Positions 21,170 through 32,087 are shown, numbered from the stretch's first letter. The stretch: 64,000 nt of DNA from an uncultured Opitutia bacterium (GCA_913056175.1 CAJXLM010000007.1:1-64000); one strand, 5' to 3'. Numbers and translations are program-made. The notes: generated by a model from the letters alone, not told the origin.

Positions 21170-22039
21170 TCAGGCGAGATTGGCCGCCTGTTCCCGGAGT
21201 TGCTCGAGGAGTTGCTTGGCTTCGATGACGCGGGCGGAAAGGCCCGTGTCGTTGGCCTTCGAGCCGAGGGTCTGGACTTCGCGGTGCATTTCCTGGAGGA
21301 GGAACTCGAGCTTGCGGCCCGCGGGACCCTCCCCGGCGAGCAGCTCCCGGGCCGCCCCGAGGTGGCTGTCGAGGCGGACGAGTTCCTCGGTGAAGTCGCA
21401 GCGCTCGGCGAAGAGGGCGATCTCCCGGAGGACCCGCTCGTCGTCGAGTTCGAGCTGGAGCCCGGCCCGGCGGAGCCGCTCGTGGAGGTGGTCGCGGTAG
21501 CGGTCGAGGCGGTCGGGGGCCAGGGCGGCGGCTTCCCCGGTGAGGGTGGCGAGGCGCCCGAGACGCTCCTCGAGGTCGGCTCGCAGGCGCGCTCCCTCCG
21601 CCCGCCGACTGTCGGCGAGCTCTGCGAGGGCGTTCCCGAGGGCGGAGGCGAGCTCGGCGGGAAAGGCATCCCTGGGAGCGGCGGGGCTCTCGCGCTCGGC
21701 CTCGCTCACCATCTGGTAGAGGGTCCGCGGGTCCGGCTCCGCGGGCGCTCCCACCTGCCGGGCGGCCTCCCGGAAGAGGGCGAGCCGCCGGGCGAAGGCC
21801 TGCTGGGGGAACACCGTTGCCCCTTCGCTCCCGCCCTCGATCTCCACGCGCAGGGTGAAGGCTCCCCGGGCGAACTGGGCCCGCACGGTCTCCTCGAGGC
21901 GTGGGGTGGCGAGGTGCCAGGCGGGGGGCGCGTGCACCTGCACGGCGCAGCCGCGGTGGTTCACGGAGCGCGCCTCGACCGTGCAGCGCAGGTCCGGGCC
22001 GATGGCTTGCCCGGTCCCGTGCCCGGTCATGCTTTCCAT
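21170..22039 (-). CDS. yicC: YicC family endoribonuclease
   Basis: 289 residues. MTGHGTG near the start, the RSVNHRG block (about 28-34) and the C-terminal EMHREVQTLGSKAND and IEAKQLLEQLREQ blocks are diagnostic of YicC. Members are endoribonucleases implicated in small-RNA decay and stationary-phase survival. In many bacteria gmk follows yicC; here a terminator follows instead. It is preceded by the M42 peptidase gene 30 bases upstream. Confidence 0.9.
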   Translation of the reverse strand: MESMTGHGTGQAIGPDLRCTVEARSVNHRGCAVQVHAPPAWHLATPRLEETVRAQFARGAFTLRVEIEGGSEGATVFPQQAFARRLALFREAARQVGAPAEPDPRTLYQMVSEAERESPAAPRDAFPAELASALGNALAELADSRRAEGARLRADLEERLGRLATLTGEAAALAPDRLDRYRDHLHERLRRAGLQLELDDERVLREIALFAERCDFTEELVRLDSHLGAARELLAGEGPAGRKLEFLLQEMHREVQTLGSKANDTGLSARVIEAKQLLEQLREQAANLA

Positions 22040-22069
22040 GCGAGTGCGGGGGCGTGGGAACGCCCGAGC

Positions 22070-23149
22070 CTACCAGTCGCCGCGCTCGCCGGGCTCCAGC
22101 GAGAGCGCGAAGAGCCGGATGAGCTCCACGGTGGCTTCGACGTCACCGAGGTGGACGACCTCGCCGGGCGTGTGCATGTAGCGCAGGGGAATGCTGAGGA
22201 GGCCGGTGGCCACGCCCGCCCGGCTCATCTGGACGGCCCGCGCATCGGTCGGCGTGGGCGCGTTCTCGGCCTTGAGCTGGTAGGGGATTTGGTGGTCCTC
22301 GGCGAGTTGCTGGAGGCGCGCGAAGACCACCGGGTTGATGTTCGGTCCGCGGCTGAGGAGGGGACCGCCCCCGAGAACGTGCTTGCCCCCGTGCTTGCGG
22401 GGGTCGCAGTCGGGATGGTCGGTGGCGTGCCCCACATCCACGGCGATCCCGAACTGAGGGTCCACCGCGAAGGTGGAGGGGTAGGCCCCGCGGGTGCCGA
22501 TTTCCTCCTGGCTGGTGGAGACGGCCACGACCTTCGCCCGGAGGGCGTCGGCGTGGTCGCGGGCGAGTCGCCGGAGCACCTCGTTGACGACGTAGCAACC
22601 GCTCTTGTTGTCGAAACCACGGGCAATGAATCTCTCGCCGCGAAGGGGTTCGAGCCCGTGGGCGTAGACGACGGGATCGCCGACCGCGACGAGCTTGCTT
22701 GCCTCCTCGCCACTGGTGGCCCCGATGTCGATCCACATCTCGTGAACCTCGGGGATCTTCTTGCGCTCCTCCGCCGACATGAGGTGGACGGCACGCTTGC
22801 CGGTCACCCCGCTGACCGGGCCGCGGTCGGTGAGGATGCGGACCCGGCGGCCGGGAATCATGATCCGGTCGTGGCCGCCGATCGTCTCGAAGAAGAGGAA
22901 GCCCTTGTCGTCGATGTGGCTGAGGACGAAGCCGAGCTCGTCCATGTGGCCGGCGAGGAGAAGGGTCGGGTCCTTGCCCTCCCCGAGCACGGCCATGCGG
23001 TTGCCGAGGGCGTCGCGATCGACCCGCTCGGCCACCGGGCCGAGGTAGCGGTCCACGACGGCTTGGGCCTCCTGCTCGTAGCCGGAGGGGGAGCGGGCCT
23101 CGAGGAGGTCGCGGAGAAAGTCGGGAGCCTCGCCGGCGGGGGCGCTCAT
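22070..23149 (-). CDS. M42 family metallopeptidase (tetrahedral aminopeptidase type)
   Basis: 359 residues. AGHMDELGFVLSHID (about 67-81) gives the first zinc histidine and the conserved DE; RGFDNKSGCYVVNEVL (about 177-192) gives the bridging aspartate, STSQEEIGTRGAYPSTF (about 211-227) the catalytic and zinc glutamates, and DVGHATDHPDC a further ligand. C-terminal MHTPGEVVHLGDVE closes the site. The family trims N-terminal residues from cytosolic peptides. Its ATG overlaps the stop of the sigma factor gene by four bases. Confidence 0.9.
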   Translation of the reverse strand: MSAPAGEAPDFLRDLLEARSPSGYEQEAQAVVDRYLGPVAERVDRDALGNRMAVLGEGKDPTLLLAGHMDELGFVLSHIDDKGFLFFETIGGHDRIMIPGRRVRILTDRGPVSGVTGKRAVHLMSAEERKKIPEVHEMWIDIGATSGEEASKLVAVGDPVVYAHGLEPLRGERFIARGFDNKSGCYVVNEVLRRLARDHADALRAKVVAVSTSQEEIGTRGAYPSTFAVDPQFGIAVDVGHATDHPDCDPRKHGGKHVLGGGPLLSRGPNINPVVFARLQQLAEDHQIPYQLKAENAPTPTDARAVQMSRAGVATGLLSIPLRYMHTPGEVVHLGDVEATVELIRLFALSLEPGERGDW

Positions 23150-24225
23150 GCGGACCCGTCCTTCCCGGAACCGGACGATTCCTTCCCGAGGGTCTTCTCG
23201 TAGAACTCGTGGAGCACTTGCATGCGCTTGCGCTCGAGGGTCTCCTCCTGGATCTCCTCGGCGGTGCGCTGGCGCTCGCGGTTCATCATGCCCCGCCGCA
23301 TCTTGCTGATGGCGATGTTCTGCAACTGGCGGACGCGCTCGCGGGTGATCCCGAATTTCTCTCCGACATCTTCGAGGGTGAGCGGACCCTCCGGCCCGAT
23401 GCCGAAGCGGAGCCGGATGATGTCGGCCTCGCGCTCCTCGAGCTCGTCGAGGAGGTCCTCGAGGTCGAGCATCTGCGACTTGGTCCGCAGGGTGTCGAAG
23501 GGATTGATGGCGGTCTCGTCCCCGACGAGCTGGCCGAAGCTGGTGCTCTCATCCTCGCCGACGGGTGCGTCGAGGGAGGTGGGACGCACGCTCACGCTCT
23601 TCAGGTGGGCGACCTTGTTTACGGGGATGCCCATCTCGGCGGCGATCTCATCGTCGGTGGGCTCGCGCCCGAACTCGTCGGCAAGGGCGGAGGTCACCTT
23701 CCGCATCCGGGCGATGCGGTCGACGAGGTGCACGGGCAGGCGGATCGTCTTCGACTGGTTGGCGAGCGCCCGCTTGATGGACTGCTTGATCCACCACGCC
23801 GCATAGGTGCTGAGCTTGCCCCCCTTGTCGGGATCGAAGCGCTCCACGGCCTTGACGAGGCCGATGTTGCCTTCGCTGATGAGGTCGAGCAGGGGGAGGC
23901 CGAAGTTGTTGTAGTCGTGGGCGATTTTCACGACGAGGCGGAGGTTCGCCTGCACCATGCGGTTGCGAGCTTCCTCGTCCCCCTTCTGGATCCGGCGGGC
24001 GAGGGCCACTTCCTCCTCGGGGGTCAGCAGGGGCGTACGCCCGATTTCCTGCAGGTAGAGCTTGAGGGCCGAGCGCTCGGAGGAGGGAAGATCCCGGACA
24101 TCCTCGGTTTCGTCCGCGTAGGTGTCCACGGTCCGCTCCACCTCGACTTCCTCGGGGAGGGAGGGCGTGGGAGTGGCGTCCTTGCGGGCGCCACGGGCTT
24201 TTTTCTGGTTGGCGGCTGTTGGCAT
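23146..24225 (-). CDS. RNA polymerase sigma-70 family factor (group 1/2)
   Basis: 359 residues. Region 1.2 starts near residue 50 (SALKLYLQEIGRTPLLTPEEE), region 2 holds NLRLVVKIAHDY and DLISEGNIGLVKAVERFDP plus the -10 binding KLSTYAAWWIKQSIKRAL, and region 4 ends with the helix-turn-helix LTLEDVGEKFGITRERVRQLQ. Region 1.1 is missing, so it is a short RpoD-type or an RpoS-like group 2 factor rather than a full-length primary sigma. The -10 and -35 reading residues look intact. It leads a three-gene operon with the M42 peptidase and yicC, closed by the terminator at 21010. Confidence 0.93.
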   Translation of the reverse strand: MPTAANQKKARGARKDATPTPSLPEEVEVERTVDTYADETEDVRDLPSSERSALKLYLQEIGRTPLLTPEEEVALARRIQKGDEEARNRMVQANLRLVVKIAHDYNNFGLPLLDLISEGNIGLVKAVERFDPDKGGKLSTYAAWWIKQSIKRALANQSKTIRLPVHLVDRIARMRKVTSALADEFGREPTDDEIAAEMGIPVNKVAHLKSVSVRPTSLDAPVGEDESTSFGQLVGDETAINPFDTLRTKSQMLDLEDLLDELEEREADIIRLRFGIGPEGPLTLEDVGEKFGITRERVRQLQNIAISKMRRGMMNRERQRTAEEIQEETLERKRMQVLHEFYEKTLGKESSGSGKDGSA

Positions 24226-24280
24226 AAAAAGAGGCGGGGTGGGCTCCGGTCGGGGACCGGGGTGGTGGGGAGAGAGTGCT

Positions 24281-25777
<1,497 letters not shown>

Positions 25778-25810
25778 ACTACGGCAGGGGAGGGCCCGCG
25801 GGAGTGGTCT

Positions 25811-27259
25811 TCAAGGGTTTTCCTCCCCCGCGGCCTCCTCGGCCGCCTCCACTCGCCGCAGCTGGACGCCCTCGATGAGGCGCTGGCGGCGGAGGACGGT
25901 GGTGATGACGACGGCCCAGCTCCCCTCGCGGACGCGGTTCTTCTCGAGGAGGCGGGCAAACGCGGTCCGGATGGTCGCCTCCCGCTTGCGGGCAAAGGGA
26001 ATCTCGAAGGGCTCCACGCCCCAGAGGAGCTGCATCTGCCGGGCGACCTCGGGCCGGTCGGTGAAGGCGAAGACGGGGGTGCGGTGCGGGCGCAGGGAGG
26101 AGAGGAGCTGGGGGAGGTTGCCGGCCTTGGTGAAGACGATCACGCAGGCATCCCCGATATCCTCGGCGAGGCCCGAGGCCGAGCGGACGAGCTTGCTCTT
26201 GGGGTTGCGCAGGACGAGGCCGTGTCGGGTGTCCGGGTCGTGGAGCGCTTCGGTCGCCTCGGAAATCCGCTTGAAGACCTGGACGCACTCCCCGGGGTAC
26301 TTGCCCACCGCGGTCTCTCCGGAGAGCATGATCCCGTCGGTGCGCTGGCCGACGGCGAGGGCTACATCGGACACCTCCGCCCGGGTGGGCACGGGGTTGT
26401 CGATCATGCTCTCGAGCATGTGGGTGGCGACGATCACGGGCTTCTGCAGCCGGATGCAGGTCTGCACGGCGCGGTGCTGGAGGAGGGGGAGGTCCTCGTA
26501 GGGGATCTCGATGCCGAGGTCGCCGCGGGCGACCATGAGCGCGTCGGAGGCCCGGATGATGTCGTCGAGATTGTGGATGGCCTGCTGGTCCTCGATCTTT
26601 GCGATGATCCGGGCGGGCGACTGCGACCGGGCGAGGAGTCGGCGGAGGGCATCCACGTCCTCGGGCTGGCGGACGAAGGATTGGGCAAAGTAGTCGACGC
26701 CGACAGCGACTCCTGCCTGCACATCGGTCTCGTCCTTCTCGGTGAGCGCGGGCAGGCGCACGCGGGTGCCGGGGAGGTTGATGTGGCGGCGGCTCTCGAG
26801 GAGGCCGCCGATCTCCACGCGGCAGCGCAGGCGCCCGGCTTCCTTGCCCTCCACCCGAAAGCGGAGGAGGCCGTTGTCGACGAGAACGGTGCTGCCTTCC
26901 CCGAGGTCATGAATGAGGCCCGGGTAGTTGACGGGTACGAGGGGGACGGAGGGGCGGCCTCCGGCCTCCTCGTCCACGGCGAGGTCGAGGGGGTCGCCAG
27001 GCTGGAGGGGAAGGGGCTCGGCCAGTTCCCCGGTCCGGATCTCGGGCCCCTTGATATCCATGAGGGTGGCCAGCAGCCGGTCCTCGGCGGCAGCGGCCGC
27101 CCGGACGCGTTTGACGATCCCGGCGACATCCTCGGCCTTCACGTGCGCCATGTTGATCCGGCAGAGATCGACGCCGGCCCGGAGGAGGCCCCGGAGGATC
27201 TCGGGGTCGAGGGTGGCCGGGCCGATGGTGAAGATGATCTTCGTCTTAGTGGAGGGCAT
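25811..27259 (-). CDS. pyk: Pyruvate kinase (divergent)
   Basis: 482 residues. The barrel motifs are present: TKIIFTIGPA (start), MDIKGPEIRTG (about 67-77), IAKIEDQQAIHNLDDII with the catalytic lysine (about 224-240), MVARGDLGIEIP (about 247-258), THMLESMIDNPVPTRAEVSDVA, and SGETAVGKYP. The N-terminal block usually written R-x-N-F-S-H reads RINMAH, replacing the serine by alanine. A full C-terminal allosteric domain follows. It converts PEP and ADP to pyruvate and ATP. Its ATG overlaps the stop of the MBL hydrolase by 14 bases. Confidence 0.9.
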   Translation of the reverse strand: MPSTKTKIIFTIGPATLDPEILRGLLRAGVDLCRINMAHVKAEDVAGIVKRVRAAAAAEDRLLATLMDIKGPEIRTGELAEPLPLQPGDPLDLAVDEEAGGRPSVPLVPVNYPGLIHDLGEGSTVLVDNGLLRFRVEGKEAGRLRCRVEIGGLLESRRHINLPGTRVRLPALTEKDETDVQAGVAVGVDYFAQSFVRQPEDVDALRRLLARSQSPARIIAKIEDQQAIHNLDDIIRASDALMVARGDLGIEIPYEDLPLLQHRAVQTCIRLQKPVIVATHMLESMIDNPVPTRAEVSDVALAVGQRTDGIMLSGETAVGKYPGECVQVFKRISEATEALHDPDTRHGLVLRNPKSKLVRSASGLAEDIGDACVIVFTKAGNLPQLLSSLRPHRTPVFAFTDRPEVARQMQLLWGVEPFEIPFARKREATIRTAFARLLEKNRVREGSWAVVITTVLRRQRLIEGVQLRRVEAAEEAAGEENP

Positions 27260-28064
27260 GACTGTGCTCGAGGAGGACGGCGGGTTGCTCGGTGGGGGAA
27301 AGGACCGAGAGGGCGGGTGCGGGGCTCAACGAGGCACAGAAAGGGGCGAAGAGGTCCTCGACGCGGGAGGGGTCGTTGCAGTCGCGGCTGAGGTGGCCGA
27401 GGCAGAGCCGACGCCAGCGGGGGCGCTGGACCGACCGGAGCGCCTCGAGGGCGGCATCGTTCGAGAGGTGACCGTGCCGACTGCGGATGCGCTGCTTGAG
27501 CGACCAGGGCCGCCGGGGATCGTTCTCGAGGAGGTCCTCGTCGTGGTTGGCCTCGACGACGAGGGTGTCCACGGCCCCGAGGCGCTCGGCGAGGCGCTGG
27601 GGCACGTGCCCGAGGTCGTTGACCCAGGCGAGGCTGCGGCGGGGGGAGAAGAGGTCGTCCTGCCCCCAGGCGAAGAAGAAGGCGACGGGGTCGTGGGCGT
27701 CGTGCGGCACGCTGCAGGGGCGGATCTCGAGGTCCTTGTAGAGGAAGGCGGTCTCCGTATCGAAAATCTGCCAGGGAACGCGGCGGGGGAGCTTGGCCTG
27801 GAGGGCCCGGGCGGTGTCGCGGTTCGCGAAGAAGCGGAGGTGGGGGTAACGGGACAGGCCGCGCAGGCCGGCGGCGTGGTCCTGGTGCTCGTGGGTCAGG
27901 AAGACGGCGTCGAGGTCCTCCGGGCGGAGACCGAGTTCGCCGAGAAGGCCCACGGTCTTGCGGCCGGAGAGGCCGGCGTCGACGAGGATGCGAGCTTCGT
28001 CCGTCTCGAGGAGAGCACAGTTACCCGCACTGCTCGAGGAGAGGATGACGAAGCGGCTGCCCAC
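27246..28064 (-). CDS. YycJ-like MBL-fold metallohydrolase
   Basis: 272 residues from GTG 28064-28062, chosen because homologues start directly with the RFxILSSxSxGNC strand seen here; the ATG at 28181 would add an atypical tail and come within 40 bases of the divergent folE2 start. LTHEHQDHAAGL (about 75-86) is the HxHxDH metal motif, and LGHLSRDCN near 230 provides the last histidine, with the SRDCN form typical of the YycJ/WalJ group. These proteins are 5'-3' exonuclease-type hydrolases. It leads an MBL-pyk-trpE run on the minus strand. Confidence 0.85.
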   Translation of the reverse strand: MGSRFVILSSSSAGNCALLETDEARILVDAGLSGRKTVGLLGELGLRPEDLDAVFLTHEHQDHAAGLRGLSRYPHLRFFANRDTARALQAKLPRRVPWQIFDTETAFLYKDLEIRPCSVPHDAHDPVAFFFAWGQDDLFSPRRSLAWVNDLGHVPQRLAERLGAVDTLVVEANHDEDLLENDPRRPWSLKQRIRSRHGHLSNDAALEALRSVQRPRWRRLCLGHLSRDCNDPSRVEDLFAPFCASLSPAPALSVLSPTEQPAVLLEHSHALH

Positions 28065-28216
28065 CGCCGAAGGAAAAGAATCGCGCCGCCCTGACGGCAA
28101 CCGTTTTCGCCGCCGGCCCTCCTCGGCGACCGGCGGCAGTGCTTGGATTTTCCCGTTTGTCAGCGGTACGGAGTTGCCCATATTCGCGGGTTCACTTTCG
28201 TCTTCCGCAGGCTCTC

Positions 28217-29158
28217 ATGGAAAACCCCTCCTCGCACAACCACAACGGGTCCGCCCGGGCCGCCGCCCCCGCGGTGCCCCGGGACGACCTGCCCGACACC
28301 CAGAACCGGCACGCTTCCGGAATCCAGGGGGCCCGCGTGCCCCTGCAGGAGGTGGGCTCCTCCAATTTTCGTTTGCCGCTGCGCTATGCCTTGCGGGACG
28401 GGAGCGTGCACACCCTGGAAACCTCGGTGCTGGGCGCGGTGTCCTTGGAGGCGGACCGCAAGGGGATCAACATGTCCCGCATCATCCGCTCCTTCTACGA
28501 GTATCGCCACGAGGTGATCACCCTGGAAGTGGTCCACCGGATCCTCAGCCACTACCTGGCGGAGTTGGAGGCGGCCAGCGCCCGCCTGCGCCTGGCCTTT
28601 GCGCTCCCGGTGATGATGCCTTCCCTGCGCAGCGGGCTGGAGGGTTACCAGTACTACGACTGCGTCATCGACGCCCGGTTGAATGCGGAGGGGATTTTCG
28701 CGCCCCTGCTGCAGCTGGGCTTTGTCTACAGCTCGGTCTGCCCGTGTTCCACCGACCTCAGCGAACACGCCCTCGCCACTCGGGGGGTCGCGGCCATTCC
28801 CCACTCCCAGCGGAGCCGGGCGCGGTTGCGCGTGGTCCCCGCACCGGGCACCACTCTCGAGTGGGAGGAGCTTATCGAGGCCTGCCGGCACGCCCTGCAG
28901 ACGGAGACACAGGCAATGGTGCGGCGGACGGACGAGCAGGCCTTTGCTGAGCGCAATGCGGCCTCGCAGAAGTTCGTCGAGGATGCTGCACGCCTCCTCT
29001 ACCAGGCTCTCGACGGATTGGCCGGGGTGGAGGCCTTCGCCGTCTCCTGTTCCCACCTCGAGTCCCTTCACTCCCACGATGCGGTGGCCACGGTCACCCG
29101 TGGTCTGCCCACGGGTCTGTGGGGTGGGATCGACGACTACGGCGAGCTGATCTGCTGA
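28217..29158 (+). CDS. folE2: GTP cyclohydrolase FolE2 (type IB)
   Basis: 313 residues from ATG 28217. DTQNRHASGI near the N-terminus, VYSSVCPCSTDLSEHAL (about 176-192) with the catalytic cysteine, PHSQRSRA, and VSCSHLESLHSHDAVA (about 276-291) match FolE2. It makes dihydroneopterin triphosphate from GTP for folate or queuosine-type pathways. FolE2 can use metals other than zinc, unlike FolE1, and in many bacteria is Zur-controlled; no Zur box is obvious in the 150-base divergent gap. Confidence 0.93.
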   Translation: MENPSSHNHNGSARAAAPAVPRDDLPDTQNRHASGIQGARVPLQEVGSSNFRLPLRYALRDGSVHTLETSVLGAVSLEADRKGINMSRIIRSFYEYRHEVITLEVVHRILSHYLAELEAASARLRLAFALPVMMPSLRSGLEGYQYYDCVIDARLNAEGIFAPLLQLGFVYSSVCPCSTDLSEHALATRGVAAIPHSQRSRARLRVVPAPGTTLEWEELIEACRHALQTETQAMVRRTDEQAFAERNAASQKFVEDAARLLYQALDGLAGVEAFAVSCSHLESLHSHDAVATVTRGLPTGLWGGIDDYGELIC

Positions 29159-29235
29159 GAGGGTGGTGGCCGCGGCCTCCATGCCTGCGCCGCTTCCTCC
29201 CTACCTTCCCCCTTTGGACCCCACCCGCGAATCCT

Positions 29236-29748
29236 ATGAGCGACGAGGAATGGTTCGACGTGGTGGATGAGCAGGACCGGGTGGTGGGAAGGGCCAGTCG
29301 TGCGGAAGTGCACGCCCAGAATCTCCGCCACCGGGCGGTCCACCTCTGGCTGTTTCGGCCAAACGGCCGCCTTCTCCTCCAGAAGCGGTCCCTTCACAAG
29401 GACTCCGCCCCGGGTTGCTGGGTGAGTTCGTGCTCGGGCCATCTGGACAGCGGGGAAGACTACGAGCGCGCGGCCCACCGCGAGCTGGAGGAAGAGCTGG
29501 GAATCCCGCCCGGGGAGGTCAACTGGATGCCCTGGCGGAAGTTCCCGGCCTCTCCGGAAACGGGCCATGAGTTTGTCCAGATCTACCTGCTCCGCGGCTA
29601 CCGCGGTCCCGTCCACCCCAACCCGGAGGAGGTCACCGCGATCCGCTGGATGGCACCCTCCGCGGTCGATCGGGCCCTGCGTGCGGAGCCGGGTGCCTTC
29701 GCCCGCTCCTTTTGCTGGCTCTGGGACGCCTATCGGCGGGATTGGTGA
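29236..29748 (+). CDS. NUDIX hydrolase
   Basis: 170 residues from ATG 29236, starting MSDEEWFDVVDEQDRVVG. The Nudix box G-x5-E-x7-R-E-x-x-E-E-x-G is complete: GHLDSGEDYERAAHRELEEELGI (read here in two parts, GHLDSGEDYE and RAAHRELEEELGI) near residues 74-96. The fold and the N-terminal strand resemble YfcD and the isopentenyl-diphosphate isomerase-like Nudix group, but the IPP isomerase active-site cysteine context is not clear. The substrate is unknown. It lies 77 bases behind folE2 on the same strand; Nudix enzymes that dephosphorylate dihydroneopterin triphosphate exist, so a folate role is possible. Confidence 0.85.
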   Translation: MSDEEWFDVVDEQDRVVGRASRAEVHAQNLRHRAVHLWLFRPNGRLLLQKRSLHKDSAPGCWVSSCSGHLDSGEDYERAAHRELEEELGIPPGEVNWMPWRKFPASPETGHEFVQIYLLRGYRGPVHPNPEEVTAIRWMAPSAVDRALRAEPGAFARSFCWLWDAYRRDW

Positions 29749-30178
29749 GGGAGCGCGGACCGGGCGAAGGGAGTCCGGAGGGGCGGTGGCCGGGCCCGAA
29801 GCGCCGAAGAGGAACGGTGCCGGTCGGTGCAGCGGGCGAAGGGGGATGCCCGCGGGGCGCGGTGCCGACGTGGATACGGAGTGGGAGTGGGTCGGTCCGG
29901 CTCCGGAATCCTTGGGGACGCCGGAAACGAAAGAGGGGCCCGCAACGGGGGAAGGTGCCGGAAGGCGAGGGGTGACGGGGGGAGAGGTTCGTCCGCACCC
30001 TGCCGCGGAAGGGGGTGGGCTCTCGAGCCTCTGGCTCTTCCCAGGGCCGGCGGTGGACGGAGCGCGGGGAAAGGAGGGTGGCGTGCGACTGGACGGAGCG
30101 CGGGGTCCGCGGCGCTGGAGGGTAGGGGGCCGGAAGGGGGCGAGGTTGGCCGGAAGGGGTCAGCCATCCGGAGCCCGG
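29749..30178. other. Gene-free 430-base stretch, convergent
   Basis: Between the 3' ends of the NUDIX and PEP-CTERM genes. Very G-rich on the plus strand. A 16-base direct repeat (GGACGGAGCGCGGGG core) occurs near 30055 and 30093. No gene, RNA or terminator with a T-run is visible. Confidence 0.6.
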
Positions 30179-30931
30179 TCACCGTCGCCGCCTCCGGGCA
30201 AAGAGGGCCGCGGCAAGGGCGAGAATTGCGGCCACGAGTCCGAAGCGGGAGGGCTCGGGGACCGTCTGGATCGCCAGGGACTCGACCCAAAATTTGCCGC
30301 TGGACCACGCGACTACAAACGAATCACCTGCGGATACCGGAATCTCGGTGGTGGCCGGGTTGGTTTCACGGAAGTCAGCCACAAAGGGTGTCGATACGGA
30401 TTGACCGTTCGCGATCGGGCCGACGGATTGATCGCCGCTCTCGAGCACTACCTCGTCTCCACCGCCGGAGGTGAAGGAAGTGAAGTCGATCGCGGTCACC
30501 GTGAGGTCCCGGTCGAAGGTGAAGGCGGTGCCGTCGCCGTCAGCATTGTATCCGCTGACACCATCGGACAGGCCGTCATCGGTGACATTGAGGTCGTCGC
30601 TGAGGGCTTCCGCCGTAACGTTGAGCGTCCCGATGAGGTCGATGTTCTCGATGGTGAAAGAGGCGGCCGTGTCGGCTGGGACCTCGTCGAACCACGGGTC
30701 CCTGAATTGGTCGGTGATCGCCTCTGGGCTATGGTTGGGCTCGGCCCGGATACTGCCCCCCGAGATGGTGCTGTCCTCGAAGTCGATCGTCACGGTCACC
30801 TGCGCGGGAAGCCCGAGGACGCATGAGCCGATCCCCAAGGTGACCAGGAGGGCCTTGCGCGGGGTCGGAGGGGAGCCCCCAAGGGGCCCGGGGCGGGCAG
30901 GAGGGAGAAGATCGCCAAAGGTAGCGATCAT
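30179..30931 (-). CDS. Secreted PEP-CTERM protein
   Basis: 250 residues from ATG 30931-30929, chosen because it places a signal peptide (KALLVTLGIGSCVLGLPAQ, about residues 25-43) at the N-terminus. The middle is Asp/Thr/Ser-rich with many short beta strands (about 45-220). The C-terminus has VPEPSRFG, a hydrophobic helix and a five-Arg tail, the tripartite PEP-CTERM sorting signal cut by an exosortase. Such proteins go to the cell surface or extracellular matrix in polysaccharide-producing Gram-negative bacteria. No exosortase lies in the window. Confidence 0.85.
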   Translation of the reverse strand: MIATFGDLLPPARPGPLGGSPPTPRKALLVTLGIGSCVLGLPAQVTVTIDFEDSTISGGSIRAEPNHSPEAITDQFRDPWFDEVPADTAASFTIENIDLIGTLNVTAEALSDDLNVTDDGLSDGVSGYNADGDGTAFTFDRDLTVTAIDFTSFTSGGGDEVVLESGDQSVGPIANGQSVSTPFVADFRETNPATTEIPVSAGDSFVVAWSSGKFWVESLAIQTVPEPSRFGLVAAILALAAALFARRRRR

Positions 30932-31236
30932 GGAGCGTGTCCCCCGGGCACGGGGAGAAAGGCGCACCGGGAGAGAACTCTCGGCGAGTGCCCGGTAGCG
31001 AGGACGGGGAAGGCATCGGCGGTCGCAGGCGCCCCGTGAGGGCGCCCGGGAAAAAGAGCCCCTCCCGCGCCTCCAGGGGAACGAAGAAGGGCCAAAGGTG
31101 TGCGACAGAATCGGAAGTAATTTTTTCATGGAGCAACGGAGAACAGCGGAATTCTCCTGCAAACCCTCTCCGGATCAAGGGCAAAAGTTGAAAAATGGAC
31201 ACCCAACTTCCCCTTCCCGGCCATCCCTCCATCGCA
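30932..31236. other. Gene-free upstream region of the PEP-CTERM gene
   Basis: The promoter of the PEP-CTERM gene must lie here. An AT-richer patch with a T-run is at 31118-31128. No operator or RNA structure recognised. An open minus-strand frame extends to 31162 but lacks a signal peptide at that start. Confidence 0.4.
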
Positions 31237-32087
31237 GACACCCAGTCCTCCACGAGGGCAACCCCACCACCACTACTACTACTACTATCGCAGACACCCA
31301 TATTTCCCCAGGGCACCGCGAAAGACCGGCCCCAATGACCCCCACCCATCGAGCGCAGAGAGAGCAACACAACCTAGTTCGCCGGGAGAAACCTCTCCGC
31401 TCCGCATTCGGCGCTGGACTGTATGCGGACACCGATTCTCCGGGAAAGCCGGCCAAGCCCCTTCCCTCGACCCGGTTGGTCCTCCACGGCCATCCAAGCA
31501 GGCCCCTCCCTGAGGATCGCACCCGTCCGCGGGACCTCCAATCGCAGACACCCAAATTTCGAGCTGCGCGAGCTGCGGACCCCTCCCATTGCAGGGCCGA
31601 CGGTGTTGCCTCCCCGGAAGGTGCGCCGCTGTTAGGGTTCAAGGCAGACAACAAATGGGTGTCTACTTTAGTCGGTCGCTTTCCCCTTCCCCTCTACCCC
31701 ACCATCGCAGACACCCATTTATTCCCAGGGCACCGCGAAAGACCGGCCCCAATGACCCCCACCCATCGAGCGCAGAGAGAGCAACACAACTTGGTTCGCC
31801 GGGAGAAACCTCTCCGCTCCGCCCCCGGCGCTCTCGGCGCTGTATGCGGACACCCATTCTCCGAGAAAACCGGCCAAGCCCCTCCCTCGTCTCGGTCGGT
31901 CCTCCACGGCCATCCCAACAGGCCCCTCCTCCCCCGGGATCGCGCCCGTCCGCGGGACCCCCAATCGCAGACACCCAAATTTCGAGCTGCGCGAGCTGCG
32001 GACCCCTCCCATTGCAGGGCCGACGGTGTTGCCTCCCCGGAAGGTGCGCCGCTGTTAGGGTTCAAGGCAGACAACAAATGGGTGTCT
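31237..32087. repeat. Repeat island 2: two tandem units of about 380 bp bounded by inverted cores
   Basis: Unit A spans 31287-31664 and unit B 31704-32087. Each begins ATCGCAGACACCCAT and ends AAATGGGTGTCT, so the unit ends are inverted copies of the core. Inside, both carry a further ATCGCAGACACCCAAA (31541 and 31964) and the same flanks, including a palindrome-like GAGCTGCGCGAGCTGCGG. A single extra core lies at 31237-31244. The copies differ mainly by scattered substitutions and a short insertion in B near 31822-31838. Cores: 31237, 31293, 31547, 31656, 31710, 31849, 31970 and 32079. No coding potential recognised. Confidence 0.9.
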
